Origin: Gammaproteobacteria bacterium
GTDB lineage: Bacteria; Pseudomonadota; Gammaproteobacteria; Pseudomonadales; Pseudohongiellaceae
DNA: 10,209 nucleotides
NCBI GenBank assembly: GCA_016762995.1
Contig: JAESUT010000176.1
Span: 1 to 10,209 of the forward strand
Reading direction: 5' to 3'
Shown here: in pieces, positions 1 to 7,251 of the stretch
Numbering within the stretch: the stretch's first letter is position 1
Layout of the letters: each line of letters begins with the position of its first letter
Translations under genes and position numbers: made by a program
The notes under the pieces: generated by a model
Databases searched by the model: none
Told to the model about the DNA's origin: nothing
What the model saw: the letters and a program-made list of their open reading frames with translations, nothing else

Positions 1-193
1 AGGCATCGACTTGCTTGCCGCAGGCACAGAGTCAGTTGAATGGCTTGTCTTGCTGTATGCGATCTTTATCTCGGCCTTTGTCGCGTATTTTTGCATTCAC
101 TACTTTCTGCAATTGATCGAGAGATTTGGTTTTTTGCCTTTTGTCGTATACCGAGTATTGCTCGGTACTGCATTGATACTCTTGTCCTTGTGA
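1..193 (+). CDS. uppP: Undecaprenyl-diphosphatase, C-terminal part (5' end outside window)
   Basis: Only the last 63 residues are present (reading from base 2, TGA stop at 191-193). UppP/BacA is an inner-membrane enzyme that dephosphorylates undecaprenyl diphosphate, recycling the lipid carrier used for peptidoglycan and other envelope polymers. The fragment has the family's C-terminal layout: a hydrophobic helix around fragment residues 14-36 (WLVLLYAIFISAFVAYF), a short amphipathic stretch (LQLIERFGF), then the conserved LPFVVYRVLLG motif leading into a last hydrophobic helix. E. coli UppP ends the same way, with FIPFAIYR before its final helix. The catalytic glutamate-rich and serine/arginine motifs lie upstream and cannot be checked. 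The stop overlaps the GTG start of rsmJ, which suggests translational coupling. The identification rests on the tail only, but the motif is distinctive. Confidence 0.85.
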   Translation, partial: GIDLLAAGTESVEWLVLLYAIFISAFVAYFCIHYFLQLIERFGFLPFVVYRVLLGTALILLSL

Positions 194-969
194 AAATAGC
201 AGTCGCTAGAACAGGCCCCGATCCGACAGAGCGGGAAATCAAGCTGTCTACTGACCTCGACCTGCCTACGATAGAATTGCCATACGCCTACTTGCCTAGA
301 GAAGTCAGAGATTTCGACTACCTCCTAACCTACCGTGACTCAAGGTTATTACTACAGAGTGCCGGAGACACCCAAGCGGGCGAGCTGTGTATTGATTTTT
401 CCGATGCTAAACTAAATTTTCGTGCGAACAGCTCAATTAGGAATCAAAACATCGCCAAAGCGCTGGGGCTAAAGGGTGGCTCGAGACCTGTGGTGCTCGA
501 TGCGACTGCGGGTTTGGGCAAGGACGCATTTCTCATGGCAAGTCTGGGGTGCGAAGTCTCTCTGTTGGAGCGCTCGAAGGTGGTTCACGCACTCTTGGCT
601 GATGGCCTTAATCGGCTTGAATACTACGAGAAAGGAATTGCCACTATCCTAATGAGGATGGATCTTCGTTTTGGAGATTTGTTGGAATTCAAAGCGGACT
701 CGAAACAGTTCGATGTTGTATACCTCGATCCTATGTTCCCGCCGCGGCGCAAGAGCGCGAAGGTAAAGAAAGATATGGCCCTTTTGCAACAACTACTTGG
801 TCATCAGACTGATGGTGCACAGTTGCTTGATTGCGCGAAGCGTCTAGCGAAGAAGCGGGTAGTGGTTAAGCGGGCAAAGCTCTCACCACATTTAGGGTCG
901 GGCAGGCCAGACATCGAATTTAAAGGCAGCAGCAGCCGCTACGACGTCTATCTTATCGCTTCGGGCTAA
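190..969 (+). CDS. rsmJ: 16S rRNA (guanine-1516-N2)-methyltransferase RsmJ
   Basis: This is a SAM-dependent methyltransferase that modifies G1516 of 16S rRNA in the small ribosomal subunit (E. coli YhiQ/RsmJ). With the GTG start at 190 the protein is 259 residues, close to the roughly 250 of E. coli. The SAM-binding motif I is VLDATAGLGKDAF (about residues 102-114), followed by LERS at the end of the next strand. The family signature VVYLDPMFP lies at 176-184, followed by a basic KSAKVKKDM segment, and KKRVVVKR lies at 221-228; all match E. coli RsmJ closely. The frame stays open back to an ATG at 40, but that would overlap uppP almost completely in another frame and would add about 50 residues unlike the family. 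The GTG overlapping the uppP stop (GTGA, 190-193) is therefore the better start. No Shine-Dalgarno is visible, as fits coupling to uppP. Confidence 0.93.
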   Translation: MKIAVARTGPDPTEREIKLSTDLDLPTIELPYAYLPREVRDFDYLLTYRDSRLLLQSAGDTQAGELCIDFSDAKLNFRANSSIRNQNIAKALGLKGGSRPVVLDATAGLGKDAFLMASLGCEVSLLERSKVVHALLADGLNRLEYYEKGIATILMRMDLRFGDLLEFKADSKQFDVVYLDPMFPPRRKSAKVKKDMALLQQLLGHQTDGAQLLDCAKRLAKKRVVVKRAKLSPHLGSGRPDIEFKGSSSRYDVYLIASG

Positions 970-985
970 GCTGAGACTTCTAGCC
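964..985. other. Small inverted repeat spanning the rsmJ and dapE stop codons
   Basis: GGCTA (964-968) and TAGCC (981-985) form a 5-bp stem with a 12-base loop, extendable by one or two pairs across a bulge. It overlaps the TAA of rsmJ (967-969) and the TAG of dapE (980-982 on the minus strand), which converge with only 10 bases between them. No T-run follows on either strand, so it is at best a weak bidirectional terminator and may be chance. Confidence 0.3.
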
Positions 986-2104
986 AACAAGTGCCTGTAG
1001 CACGCTCTGATAGACGTCTGATAGCTTGTCTAACTCAGCGACGGTTATTTTTTCATTAATCTGATGGATCGTTGCATTGCAGGGGCCGAGTTCAACAACC
1101 TCAGTGCCAGTGGGTGCAATAAAACGACCATCGGAAGTGCCGCCAGCGGTTGAGCGCTCGGTTACTAGTCCACAGTGTTGATGAATGCTTTCAGCAACTG
1201 CCTCGACGAGCCTTCCGGACTCTGTCAAAAATGGTTCTCCGGAAAGGTTCCAATCGATCTGGTAATTGAGGTCGGCCTCGTCAAGTAGCGCAGTAACGCG
1301 CGACCGAATAGCCGCTGCATCCAGTTCAGTGGAGAAGCGAAAGTTGAAATCGACTTCTACCTGTCCTGGAATTACATTGGTGGCACCAGTGCCTCCATTG
1401 AAATTTGAAATTTGAAAGCTGGTTGCTGGAAACGAAGCATTGCCTTCATCCCAGGTGATGTTAGTTAGGTGTGCGAGTACTGGCAAGGCCTTATGTATTG
1501 GGTTGATCGCAAGCTGTGGATAGGCCACGTGACCCTGAATACCTTTGATGAGGAGTTTCGCGCCCAATGAGCCGCGTCGCCCGATCTTTATAGTATCGCC
1601 CAGCCGTTCGCTGCTACTAGGTTCTCCCACCAAGCAATAATCGATGGTGATACCTCGGCTATCGAGTTCTTTCATGACTCTTTGTGTGCCATTGATGGCA
1701 ATGCCTTCCTCATCGCTGGTGATGAGGAAACCAATACGGGCTTTGACCTTAGATTCTGCGAGAAAGCGTTCGGTCGCTGTAATCATGGCAGCGATACTGC
1801 CTTTCATATCGGCGGCACCTCTACCGTGCAGGAAGCCATCAGCAACTGTGGCGCTAAAGGGGGGGTATTGCCACTTGTCCTCTGGACCGGTTGGCACAAC
1901 ATCAGTGTGGCCCGCGAAAACGAACAGAGGGCCGCTGCTGCCTAGAGTGGCCCACAGATTCGTCACGTCCTCAAATTGAAGTGTTTCAACACTAAACCCG
2001 GCCGCACTTAGTCGCTGTGCGATCAGCTCCTGACAACCTTCGTCAGAGGGTGTTACCGAGGGGCGTTGCATTAGTTGCCTTGCAAGTTCGAGAGATGCAC
2101 TCAT
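980..2104 (-). CDS. dapE: Succinyl-diaminopimelate desuccinylase DapE
   Basis: DapE is a dinuclear zinc hydrolase (M20 peptidase family) that removes succinate from N-succinyl-LL-diaminopimelate to give LL-diaminopimelate, in the cytosolic lysine and cell-wall DAP pathway. The 374-residue length is normal for the family. The metal and catalytic residues are all visible: H66 and D68 in AGHTDVVP, D99 in GRGAADMKG, the E132-E133 pair in TSDEEG, E161 in VGEPSS and H347 in NATIHQINE. The dimerisation domain falls in the middle (about 180-290), with the conserved GRRGSLGAKL at its entry. The STAGGTSDGRF motif near 319-329 is also typical. It is the last gene of the minus-strand group and follows dapD after 53 bases. 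The ATG is preceded by a purine stretch (AAAGAAAAA) rather than a strong Shine-Dalgarno. Confidence 0.97.
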   Translation of the reverse strand: MSASLELARQLMQRPSVTPSDEGCQELIAQRLSAAGFSVETLQFEDVTNLWATLGSSGPLFVFAGHTDVVPTGPEDKWQYPPFSATVADGFLHGRGAADMKGSIAAMITATERFLAESKVKARIGFLITSDEEGIAINGTQRVMKELDSRGITIDYCLVGEPSSSERLGDTIKIGRRGSLGAKLLIKGIQGHVAYPQLAINPIHKALPVLAHLTNITWDEGNASFPATSFQISNFNGGTGATNVIPGQVEVDFNFRFSTELDAAAIRSRVTALLDEADLNYQIDWNLSGEPFLTESGRLVEAVAESIHQHCGLVTERSTAGGTSDGRFIAPTGTEVVELGPCNATIHQINEKITVAELDKLSDVYQSVLQALVG

Positions 2105-2157
2105 GGGTTTTTCTTTATCTGTTGGGAGTTGCTATTTATCTAACTGACCTGCACGAG

Positions 2158-3201
2158 TTAGTTATGACTGTGTAGATCATCGTTAAGGCTGATAGAGGAC
2201 TTTAGCGGGAGGCATTCAACGCCACCGGAAAGTGAGTTACGCCTAAAAAGTAAATTTTCGACGCCAACCAATTCTTTTGCCTTCACTGTTTTTAATAATG
2301 CGCCATCGGCCCCGAGCACGTTTAATTTCGTACCGGCGGTAAGGTATAAGCCAGCCTCGACTGTGCAGCCATTCGCGAGAGGGATGCCTAGTCCTGCATT
2401 GGCGCCAATTAGGCAGTTCTCTCCGACAGAAATGACTTCCGTGCCGCCACCGGAAAGAGTGCCCATGGTGCTACAGCCTCCACCAAGGTCGCTGTTTGCG
2501 CCGACCATCACTCCCGCAGAGATACGGCCTTCCACCATCGCTGGCCCTTCGGTGCCTGCATTAAAATTCACGAAGCCTTCGTGCATGACCGTCGTGCCGG
2601 CCCCGAGATAGGCCCCGAGACGAACTCGGGCGCTATGGGCGATACGGACACCCGTTGGAACGACATAACTAGTCATCTTGGGAAACTTGTCTACAGAGGC
2701 AACTTCAAGGGTTGTACCCGCAAGTCTGGCTGCTAGTTGGCGCTCTGCTAGTTCTTCTAAGTCAATTGCGCCTTCGTTAGTCCAGGCTAGATTATGCAAT
2801 ACCGCAAATAGGCCATCAAGGTTGAGCGAATGCGGTTTGGCGAGACGGTGCGAGAGCAGGTGAAGCTTGAGGTAAGCTTCTGCAACGCTCAATGGAGCAC
2901 TGTCCTTGAACAACACGCAGAGAATGAGCTGGCCTTGGCCCTCATTCATTTGTTTCACTTGCTGGGCGTGTTCAGCAAAATTAGCTTCGAGCAGTGCAGA
3001 GGTAAGTGCTGTCGCCGAACTCGCATCGATCTGAACAACTGCATTCTCGCCGGATTGAATTGAGCCGCTAGCCAGCAGCAAGCTGCTCAGTACTGTGTCA
3101 GGGCTCAGCAATGGCCGTGGATAGTAGACTTCGATGATCTCGTTTTTCGCATTGCGAGTTGCTAGACCTAGGCCTAGGCTATGTATTGTTGTATCAATCA
3201 T
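2158..3201 (-). CDS. dapD: Tetrahydrodipicolinate N-succinyltransferase DapD (long, Pseudomonas-type)
   Basis: DapD transfers succinate from succinyl-CoA to tetrahydrodipicolinate, committing it to the succinylase branch of DAP/lysine synthesis, and acts as a cytosolic trimer. The 347-residue product resembles the long DapD class of pseudomonads rather than the 274-residue E. coli form. Residues 1 to about 170 form the N-terminal region (start MIDTTIHSLGLG). From about 175 to 300 runs a left-handed beta-helix of hexapeptide repeats, including VRIAHSARVRLGAYLG, the diagnostic MVEGRISAGVMVGANSD (222-238) and the glycine-rich GTLSGGGTE. A short variable tail ends in HSHN. The start has AAAGGA about 10 bases upstream of the ATG. 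It lies 42 bases downstream of yffB and directly upstream of dapE, so two steps of one pathway are probably co-transcribed. Confidence 0.96.
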   Translation of the reverse strand: MIDTTIHSLGLGLATRNAKNEIIEVYYPRPLLSPDTVLSSLLLASGSIQSGENAVVQIDASSATALTSALLEANFAEHAQQVKQMNEGQGQLILCVLFKDSAPLSVAEAYLKLHLLSHRLAKPHSLNLDGLFAVLHNLAWTNEGAIDLEELAERQLAARLAGTTLEVASVDKFPKMTSYVVPTGVRIAHSARVRLGAYLGAGTTVMHEGFVNFNAGTEGPAMVEGRISAGVMVGANSDLGGGCSTMGTLSGGGTEVISVGENCLIGANAGLGIPLANGCTVEAGLYLTAGTKLNVLGADGALLKTVKAKELVGVENLLFRRNSLSGGVECLPLKSSISLNDDLHSHN

Positions 3202-3243
3202 GGTGTGATGATCCTTTGGGTGTCACAGAATGAATTAGAGGTT

Positions 3244-3591
3244 TTAAGTTTGTGTCAGCGCTTGAATTTGGTCCTTGTCGAATCCGAGCAGCCACTTGCC
3301 TTGGCTCTCGATAATGGGTCGCTTAATGATCGAATTGTTCTCGCTCATGATCTTGATGGCAGATACCTCGCTTAGGTCTTGTTTAGCAGCATCGGGTAAT
3401 TTGCGCCATGTACTTCCCCGTGTATTGACGAGCAACTTGAAATCGAAGTGCTTAAGGAACTTCTTAATCAGTGCCTCGTCACAGCCAAGCTTCTTGTAGT
3501 CATGAAAGTCATAGTCGACTCCCAATTCGGCGAGCAGAGAGCGTGTTTTCTTGATGGTGTCGCAGTTGTTTATTCCGTAGAGCGTGGTCAT
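3244..3591 (-). CDS. yffB: Spx/MgsR (ArsC-like) family thioredoxin-fold protein YffB
   Basis: This small (115-residue) thioredoxin-fold protein is close to E. coli YffB, for which glutathione-dependent thiol-reductase activity has been proposed; the physiological role is unclear. The signature MTTLYGINNCDTIKK carries the single active-site cysteine C10 with no partner two residues away, so it lacks the CXXC of Bacillus Spx. Other family landmarks are YDFHDYKK (27-34), LVNTRGSTWRKL (54-65) and IIKRPII (88-94), then LLGF. R58 and R91 correspond to arginines conserved in the ArsC fold. Nothing nearby points to arsenic, so it should not be called an arsenate reductase. In E. coli the homologue lies next to dapE, and here it precedes dapD-dapE, so the link with DAP genes is conserved. 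The start has no clear Shine-Dalgarno; a 12-bp tandem repeat lies 23 bases upstream of it. Confidence 0.92.
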   Translation of the reverse strand: MTTLYGINNCDTIKKTRSLLAELGVDYDFHDYKKLGCDEALIKKFLKHFDFKLLVNTRGSTWRKLPDAAKQDLSEVSAIKIMSENNSIIKRPIIESQGKWLLGFDKDQIQALTQT

Positions 3592-3614
3592 GGTTGATTT
3601 TCTAGATTATGGTA

Positions 3615-3662
3615 GTTAATAGGATTGTTAATAGGGTCGTTAATAGGGCTTTTAATAGGCTT
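3615..3662. repeat. 12-bp tandem repeat, four copies, between glnD and yffB
   Basis: Four units with an exact 12-base period start at 3615, 3627, 3639 and 3651: GTTAATAGGATT, GTTAATAGGGTC, GTTAATAGGGCT and TTTAATAGGCTT. A fifth, decayed unit (GTAAAGTCGCTT, 3663-3674) runs into the glnD stop codon. The core TTAATAGG is perfect in all four copies. Read on the gene strand, the unit is CCTATTAA, which contains TATTAA, similar to a -10 hexamer. The array fills most of the 81-base glnD-yffB spacer and ends 23 bases before the yffB ATG. No AUG-started frame crosses it. Confidence 0.9.
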
Positions 3663-3672
3663 GTAAAGTCGC

Positions 3673-6390
3673 TTAGGTCTCGAGTCGTTGTTCGAGGTCG
3701 ATTTTTAGTTCTGAGCTTATTTTATCTATTAGGTCTTGATCTTCGATAGGCTTATTGGACTGGTCGGTTACGAAAAACAAATCCTCTACGCGTTCGCCAA
3801 GAGTGGTGATGCGTGCATCCAGAAGGTTTATTTGATGTTCCGCAAACACTTTTCCAATAGTGGCGAGAATGCCAGATTGATCTGGGCAGTTAATCTCGAC
3901 GGTCGAATAATTCTTGCCAGGAGAATTGAGCCAATTTATATCGATTGTGTGGCTGAAATATTTGTCCTTTCGGCTGCGACGGATACGAGAAGGGGCAATT
4001 GCAGACATATCTGAGTTTAGATATTCAGTCACCACTTTTTCTAATTCGGCGAGACGCGTCGGATTGTTGCCTACTGGCTTGCCCGATGATTCGAGCACTG
4101 TATAGGTGTTTATGCAGTAGTCGTTGTCCGACGTAAAAATTCGCGCGCCTTGAATATTCAGGTTTAGTTTCTCAAAAGCAGCAGCAATCCTAGCAAAGAG
4201 GTAGTTGCTATTCTTGGTGTAGATGAATATCTGCGTGGCGCCTTCGAGCGCATTCTGAATTACGCAGTCAGTCGATACTAGAGGGCCTGAGCCGGGAAAT
4301 GATGCGATGGCTTCCGTATGCCAAACAATATTTGCAGCAGACTCACGTAAAAAATATTCGTCATTGGAGTTCGCCCAAACTTTCTGGATGCGCTCTTCAT
4401 CGATGCCATGCTCAGCCAGTTTGTTGAGGGCCGTTTCCTTCTTGTCACTAATGCGATCTTCTCTATTGCGGGGGTTCTCAAGTCCGAGTCGCAACGCGCG
4501 CTTAGTATTAAAATACAGTTGCTTCATCAAGCTGGCGCGCCAGCTATTCCATAATTCCGGGTTGGTCGCGCGAATGTCAGCCACAGTCATCGCATAGAGG
4601 TAGTCGAGATGTAACTTGTCGCCCATTAATGTAGCGAACTCATGGATCACCTCAGGATCGTTGATGTCTCTGCGCTGAGCTGTCATGGACATAAACAAGT
4701 GTTTGCTGACCAGCCAGACGACAAGCTTGGTGTCCCAACTGCTGAGCCTATGGCGGGCGCAGAAATCTTCGGCATCGATCATGCCTAAGGCCGAGTGATC
4801 ACCGCCGCGGCCCTTAGCGATGTCATGATAGAGGCCTGCGATGTAGAGCAATTCCACTTTTGGTAGATTCTTGTGGATATGTGCTGCCACCGGGAAATTC
4901 TCAGCGGCGTCGGGTAGCCGGAAGCGACGCATGTTCTCGACTACTTGCAGTGTGTGAGCATCGACAGTGTAAATGTGGAAAAGGTCGTGCTGCATCTGTC
5001 CCGTTATCTGCTCAAATTCAGGCAGGTATCTACCTAGAATGCCATAGCGAGCCATTCTGCGAATCTGCAGCGTCATCTTGTGCGGCGACCGCAAGAGTTC
5101 CATGAACAGGGTGACATTTCGAATATCGTTTCTATAATCCTCGTCGATGAGGCGTCTATTGTCGCGCAGTAGGCGAACTGTCGACGCGCGAATCGCTTGG
5201 ATTTTTGGGTTCTGCGCCATCAGGACGAAGACTTCTAATAGCGCCGATGGATGGCGCTTGAAGACATCCGGGCTGATCACCTCTATGTAGTCATTCCGAA
5301 TCTGAAAGCGATCGTTTATCTTCTTAATCTTTACCCGCTCACCCTCGCGAAGTATGGCTTCATCGAAGTGTTGTAAGAGCACATCGTTTAGCGCTCGCAT
5401 ATTCGCCACCGCGCGGTAATATTGCTTCATCAGCTTTTCGACACCGAGGCTCTTATCATCATCCTTGTAGCCGAAAAGTTTCGCGAGTTCTCTCTGCTTA
5501 TCGAACAACAAGCGGTCCTCGCGCCGGCCTTCAAGAAAGTGCAGGCCGTAGCGAAGCTTCCAAAGAAATTGCTGCCCCTTGTTGAGCATCGTCATCTCGG
5601 ATTCTTTCAGGAAACCAGCCTTGACTAGATCCTGAAACGTACCGGCACCGAAATGCCGCTTCGCTACCCATGCGATAGTCTGTATGTCTCGAAGGCCACC
5701 GGGTGACGTCTTTACATTAGGCTCGAGCGCATAGTCGACATCATGGTACTTCTCATGTCGTGCGTTCTGCTCGTCCCACTTTGCCCGCAGGAATTGTTTA
5801 ATCGGCCAGACACGTTTTCCGGTAGTCAGGGCGTACATCTCGCTCTGCAACTCTGTTGGGCCAGTGATTGTGCGCGATTCCATCAGCGCTGTGGCCACTG
5901 TTATGTCTTTGACAGCTTCGCTCTTGCATTGCTTGATGGAGCGTACGCTTTGGCCAATTTCGAGGCCGATATCCCAGAGCAGGGTGCAGAAGGAGCTAAT
6001 GCAATTCTTATAACGGCTGGCATTATCCTTACGTGTAAGAATGAGCAAATCGATGTCGGAATGGGGGAGTAATTCGCCACGGCCATAGCCACCAACTGCG
6101 ACGAGTGAGATGTCTTTATCAATCGGCCATGGTTGAGCCTGCCAAGCGATTTTTAATATCTGATCTACAACCCAGGCGCGACCGAATACTATCTCGGTGA
6201 TATTGAGATTCGCTTTGTAACGTTCATCTAGGATATTGCTAGCGGCTGCTAGGGCCTGCTTAAGAGGTTTAACCTGATTGCTGGAGCTTTTGAATTCTGC
6301 CTGCAGCGCTATGATGTCGAGCAGCTTAGTGCCTAGCTCAAGACCATCGTCGCTGTATTTTTCATCAATTGCTAAGGTATCTGGATTCAA
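3673..6390 (-). CDS. glnD: Bifunctional uridylyltransferase/uridylyl-removing enzyme GlnD
   Basis: GlnD is the cytosolic nitrogen sensor. It uridylylates PII proteins (GlnB/GlnK) when glutamine is low and removes UMP when glutamine is high, thereby steering glutamine synthetase and Ntr gene expression. At 905 residues it is close to the usual 880-900. Domains in order: the nucleotidyltransferase with VGGYGRGELLPHSDIDLL (99-116; catalytic D112 and D114); the conserved EPNVKTSPGGLRDIQ (223-237); the HD domain with H479, then LYHDIAKGRGGDHS (H522, D523, H532) and TAQRRDINDPEVI; and two C-terminal glutamine-binding ACT domains (about 719-795 and 829-903). All active-site motifs are intact, so both activities are expected. 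The start is TTG (6388-6390) overlapping the TGA of map. The only nearby in-frame alternative is a CTG at 6411-6413, and a stop lies just beyond it. No Shine-Dalgarno is obvious. Confidence 0.97.
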   Translation of the reverse strand: MNPDTLAIDEKYSDDGLELGTKLLDIIALQAEFKSSSNQVKPLKQALAAASNILDERYKANLNITEIVFGRAWVVDQILKIAWQAQPWPIDKDISLVAVGGYGRGELLPHSDIDLLILTRKDNASRYKNCISSFCTLLWDIGLEIGQSVRSIKQCKSEAVKDITVATALMESRTITGPTELQSEMYALTTGKRVWPIKQFLRAKWDEQNARHEKYHDVDYALEPNVKTSPGGLRDIQTIAWVAKRHFGAGTFQDLVKAGFLKESEMTMLNKGQQFLWKLRYGLHFLEGRREDRLLFDKQRELAKLFGYKDDDKSLGVEKLMKQYYRAVANMRALNDVLLQHFDEAILREGERVKIKKINDRFQIRNDYIEVISPDVFKRHPSALLEVFVLMAQNPKIQAIRASTVRLLRDNRRLIDEDYRNDIRNVTLFMELLRSPHKMTLQIRRMARYGILGRYLPEFEQITGQMQHDLFHIYTVDAHTLQVVENMRRFRLPDAAENFPVAAHIHKNLPKVELLYIAGLYHDIAKGRGGDHSALGMIDAEDFCARHRLSSWDTKLVVWLVSKHLFMSMTAQRRDINDPEVIHEFATLMGDKLHLDYLYAMTVADIRATNPELWNSWRASLMKQLYFNTKRALRLGLENPRNREDRISDKKETALNKLAEHGIDEERIQKVWANSNDEYFLRESAANIVWHTEAIASFPGSGPLVSTDCVIQNALEGATQIFIYTKNSNYLFARIAAAFEKLNLNIQGARIFTSDNDYCINTYTVLESSGKPVGNNPTRLAELEKVVTEYLNSDMSAIAPSRIRRSRKDKYFSHTIDINWLNSPGKNYSTVEINCPDQSGILATIGKVFAEHQINLLDARITTLGERVEDLFFVTDQSNKPIEDQDLIDKISSELKIDLEQRLET

Positions 6391-7160
6391 AACGATTCGC
6401 TGGAGCGTCGAGTAAAGACCTCGCAGCCATCACTGTTTACAGCCATAGTGTGCTCCCACTGCGCCGAGAGTCTGCGATCTTTCGTGGTTACCGTCCAGCC
6501 GTCTTTCTTGGATAGTTTGGTGAAGCGAGTCCCTGCATTCAGCATAGGCTCGATGGTAAATGTCATGCCTTCTGTGAGAATCGTTCCGCTGTTAGGTTGG
6601 CCGAAATGAAGTACCTGGGGCTCTTCATGAAAAATGCGGCCGATGCCATGCCCGCAATACTCTCTCACGATAGAGTAATTATGGGCCTCGCCATGTTGCT
6701 GAATGATATGTCCGATATCGCCCAGCGTAACGCCAGGCTTCACGATGTCGATAGCTTTGTACAGGCATTCCTGCGTGACTTTGATTAGGCGCTTCGCATG
6801 ATCGGGTACGTCGCCGACGCAGAACATTTTGCTGGTGTCACCATGAAAACCGTTTTTTATTACAGTGACATCGATATTAATGATGTCGCCCGACTTGAGG
6901 GTCTTGCCGTCGCTGGGAATGCCGTGACAGATAACGTGGTTTACCGAGGTGCAGATGGACTTTGGAAAGCCGTTGTAATTCAGTGGGGCAGGAATGGCTT
7001 TCTGCACATCGACAATGTAGTTGTGGCAGATTTTATCGAGCTCGCCAGTGCTAACCCCAGGTTGGACGTGTGGGCCAATCATATCCAAGACCTCAGAGGC
7101 CAGTTTGCCGGCTATCCGCATTTTAACAATGTCGTCGGCTGTTTTAATATGAATCGTCAT
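6387..7160 (-). CDS. map: Type I methionine aminopeptidase
   Basis: Map removes the initiator methionine from nascent cytosolic proteins with small second residues; it is a dinuclear metallo-enzyme of the pita-bread fold and is essential. From the ATG at 7160 it is 257 residues (E. coli 264), and the start MTIHIKTADDIVKMR lines up with E. coli MAISIKTPEDIEKMR. The metal ligands fall at exactly the E. coli positions: D97 (NIDVTV), D108 (HGDTSK), H171 (CGHGIG), E204 (TIEPM) and E235 (QWEHT). H79 (ICHGIP) is the substrate-site histidine. The frame is open for 16 more codons to a TTG at 7208, but those residues (PATIPATIRKTTGTS) are encoded by a tandem repeat and are absent from the family. No clear Shine-Dalgarno lies within 15 bases of the ATG; an AGGA sits 17 bases away. 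The TGA overlaps the glnD start. Confidence 0.96.
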   Translation of the reverse strand: MTIHIKTADDIVKMRIAGKLASEVLDMIGPHVQPGVSTGELDKICHNYIVDVQKAIPAPLNYNGFPKSICTSVNHVICHGIPSDGKTLKSGDIINIDVTVIKNGFHGDTSKMFCVGDVPDHAKRLIKVTQECLYKAIDIVKPGVTLGDIGHIIQQHGEAHNYSIVREYCGHGIGRIFHEEPQVLHFGQPNSGTILTEGMTFTIEPMLNAGTRFTKLSKKDGWTVTTKDRRLSAQWEHTMAVNSDGCEVFTRRSSESF

Positions 7161-7243
7161 CGAAGTGCCCGTTGTTTTCCTAATTGTTGCCGGAATTGTT
7201 GCCGGCAATATTGCTGGCAGTAAAGCTGGCTATTGTAATGCAG
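7157..7243 (-). CDS. Hypothetical 28-codon leader ORF overlapping the map start (speculative)
   Basis: On the minus strand a near-perfect Shine-Dalgarno, AAAGGAGG (7254-7247), lies about 87 bases before map. Three bases after it is a CTG (7243-7241) that opens a frame of 28 codons. This frame runs through the 12-bp repeat and stops at TGA (7159-7157), which overlaps the map ATG as ATGA. The repeat would encode successive four-residue units of the type QQYC, RQQF and RQQL. A leader of this kind could supply ribosomes to map by coupling, since map has no good ribosome site of its own. Against it: CTG is a rare start, the spacing is short, and tandem repeats of period 12 leave frames open by chance. 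If transcription starts downstream of 7247, the site is not even in the mRNA. Confidence 0.2.
   Translation of the reverse strand: MHYNSQLYCQQYCRQQFRQQLGKQRALR
7183..7230. repeat. 12-bp tandem repeat, four copies, upstream of map
   Basis: Units with an exact 12-base period start at 7183, 7195, 7207 and 7219: ATTGTTGCCGGA, ATTGTTGCCGGC, AATATTGCTGGC and AGTAAAGCTGGC. The first two differ at one base; the others decay progressively away from map. A further weak unit may occupy 7171-7182. The array lies 22 bases before the map ATG. The unit differs from that of the glnD-yffB array, but period, copy number and distance to the start codon are alike. All three minus-strand frames pass through it as four-codon repeats, and one of them stays in frame with map. 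Confidence 0.85.
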
Positions 7244-7251
7244 GAGCCTCC

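Noticed and set aside
40..189. N-terminal extension of rsmJ to an ATG at 40
   Set aside because: It lies out of frame inside uppP, would add 50 residues absent from RsmJ, and the GTG at 190 gives the right length and an operon-type overlap.
1399..1417. GAAATTT-type short repeat
   Set aside because: It lies inside dapE, where it encodes a conserved segment (around FQISNFNG), so it is coding coincidence.
3244..3591. Annotation of yffB as arsenate reductase
   Set aside because: The sequence follows YffB (NNCDTIKK, NTRGSTWRKL), and no ars genes are nearby.
3615..3662. CRISPR array
   Set aside because: Units are 12 bases with no spacers of usual size; this is a plain tandem repeat.
5743..6072. 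109-codon plus-strand frame opposite glnD, with other frames of 60-100 codons on both strands within the genes
   Set aside because: They overlap complete, motif-rich genes and show no recognisable protein features.
7161..7208. Longer Map starting at the TTG at 7208
   Set aside because: The added residues come from the tandem repeat, do not occur in the family, and the ATG at 7160 aligns with the E. coli N-terminus. No ribosome site precedes the TTG.
6798..7223. 141-codon plus-strand frame opposite map
   Set aside because: It is antisense to the well-supported map gene, and its end lies in the tandem repeat. Nothing suggests an independent gene.
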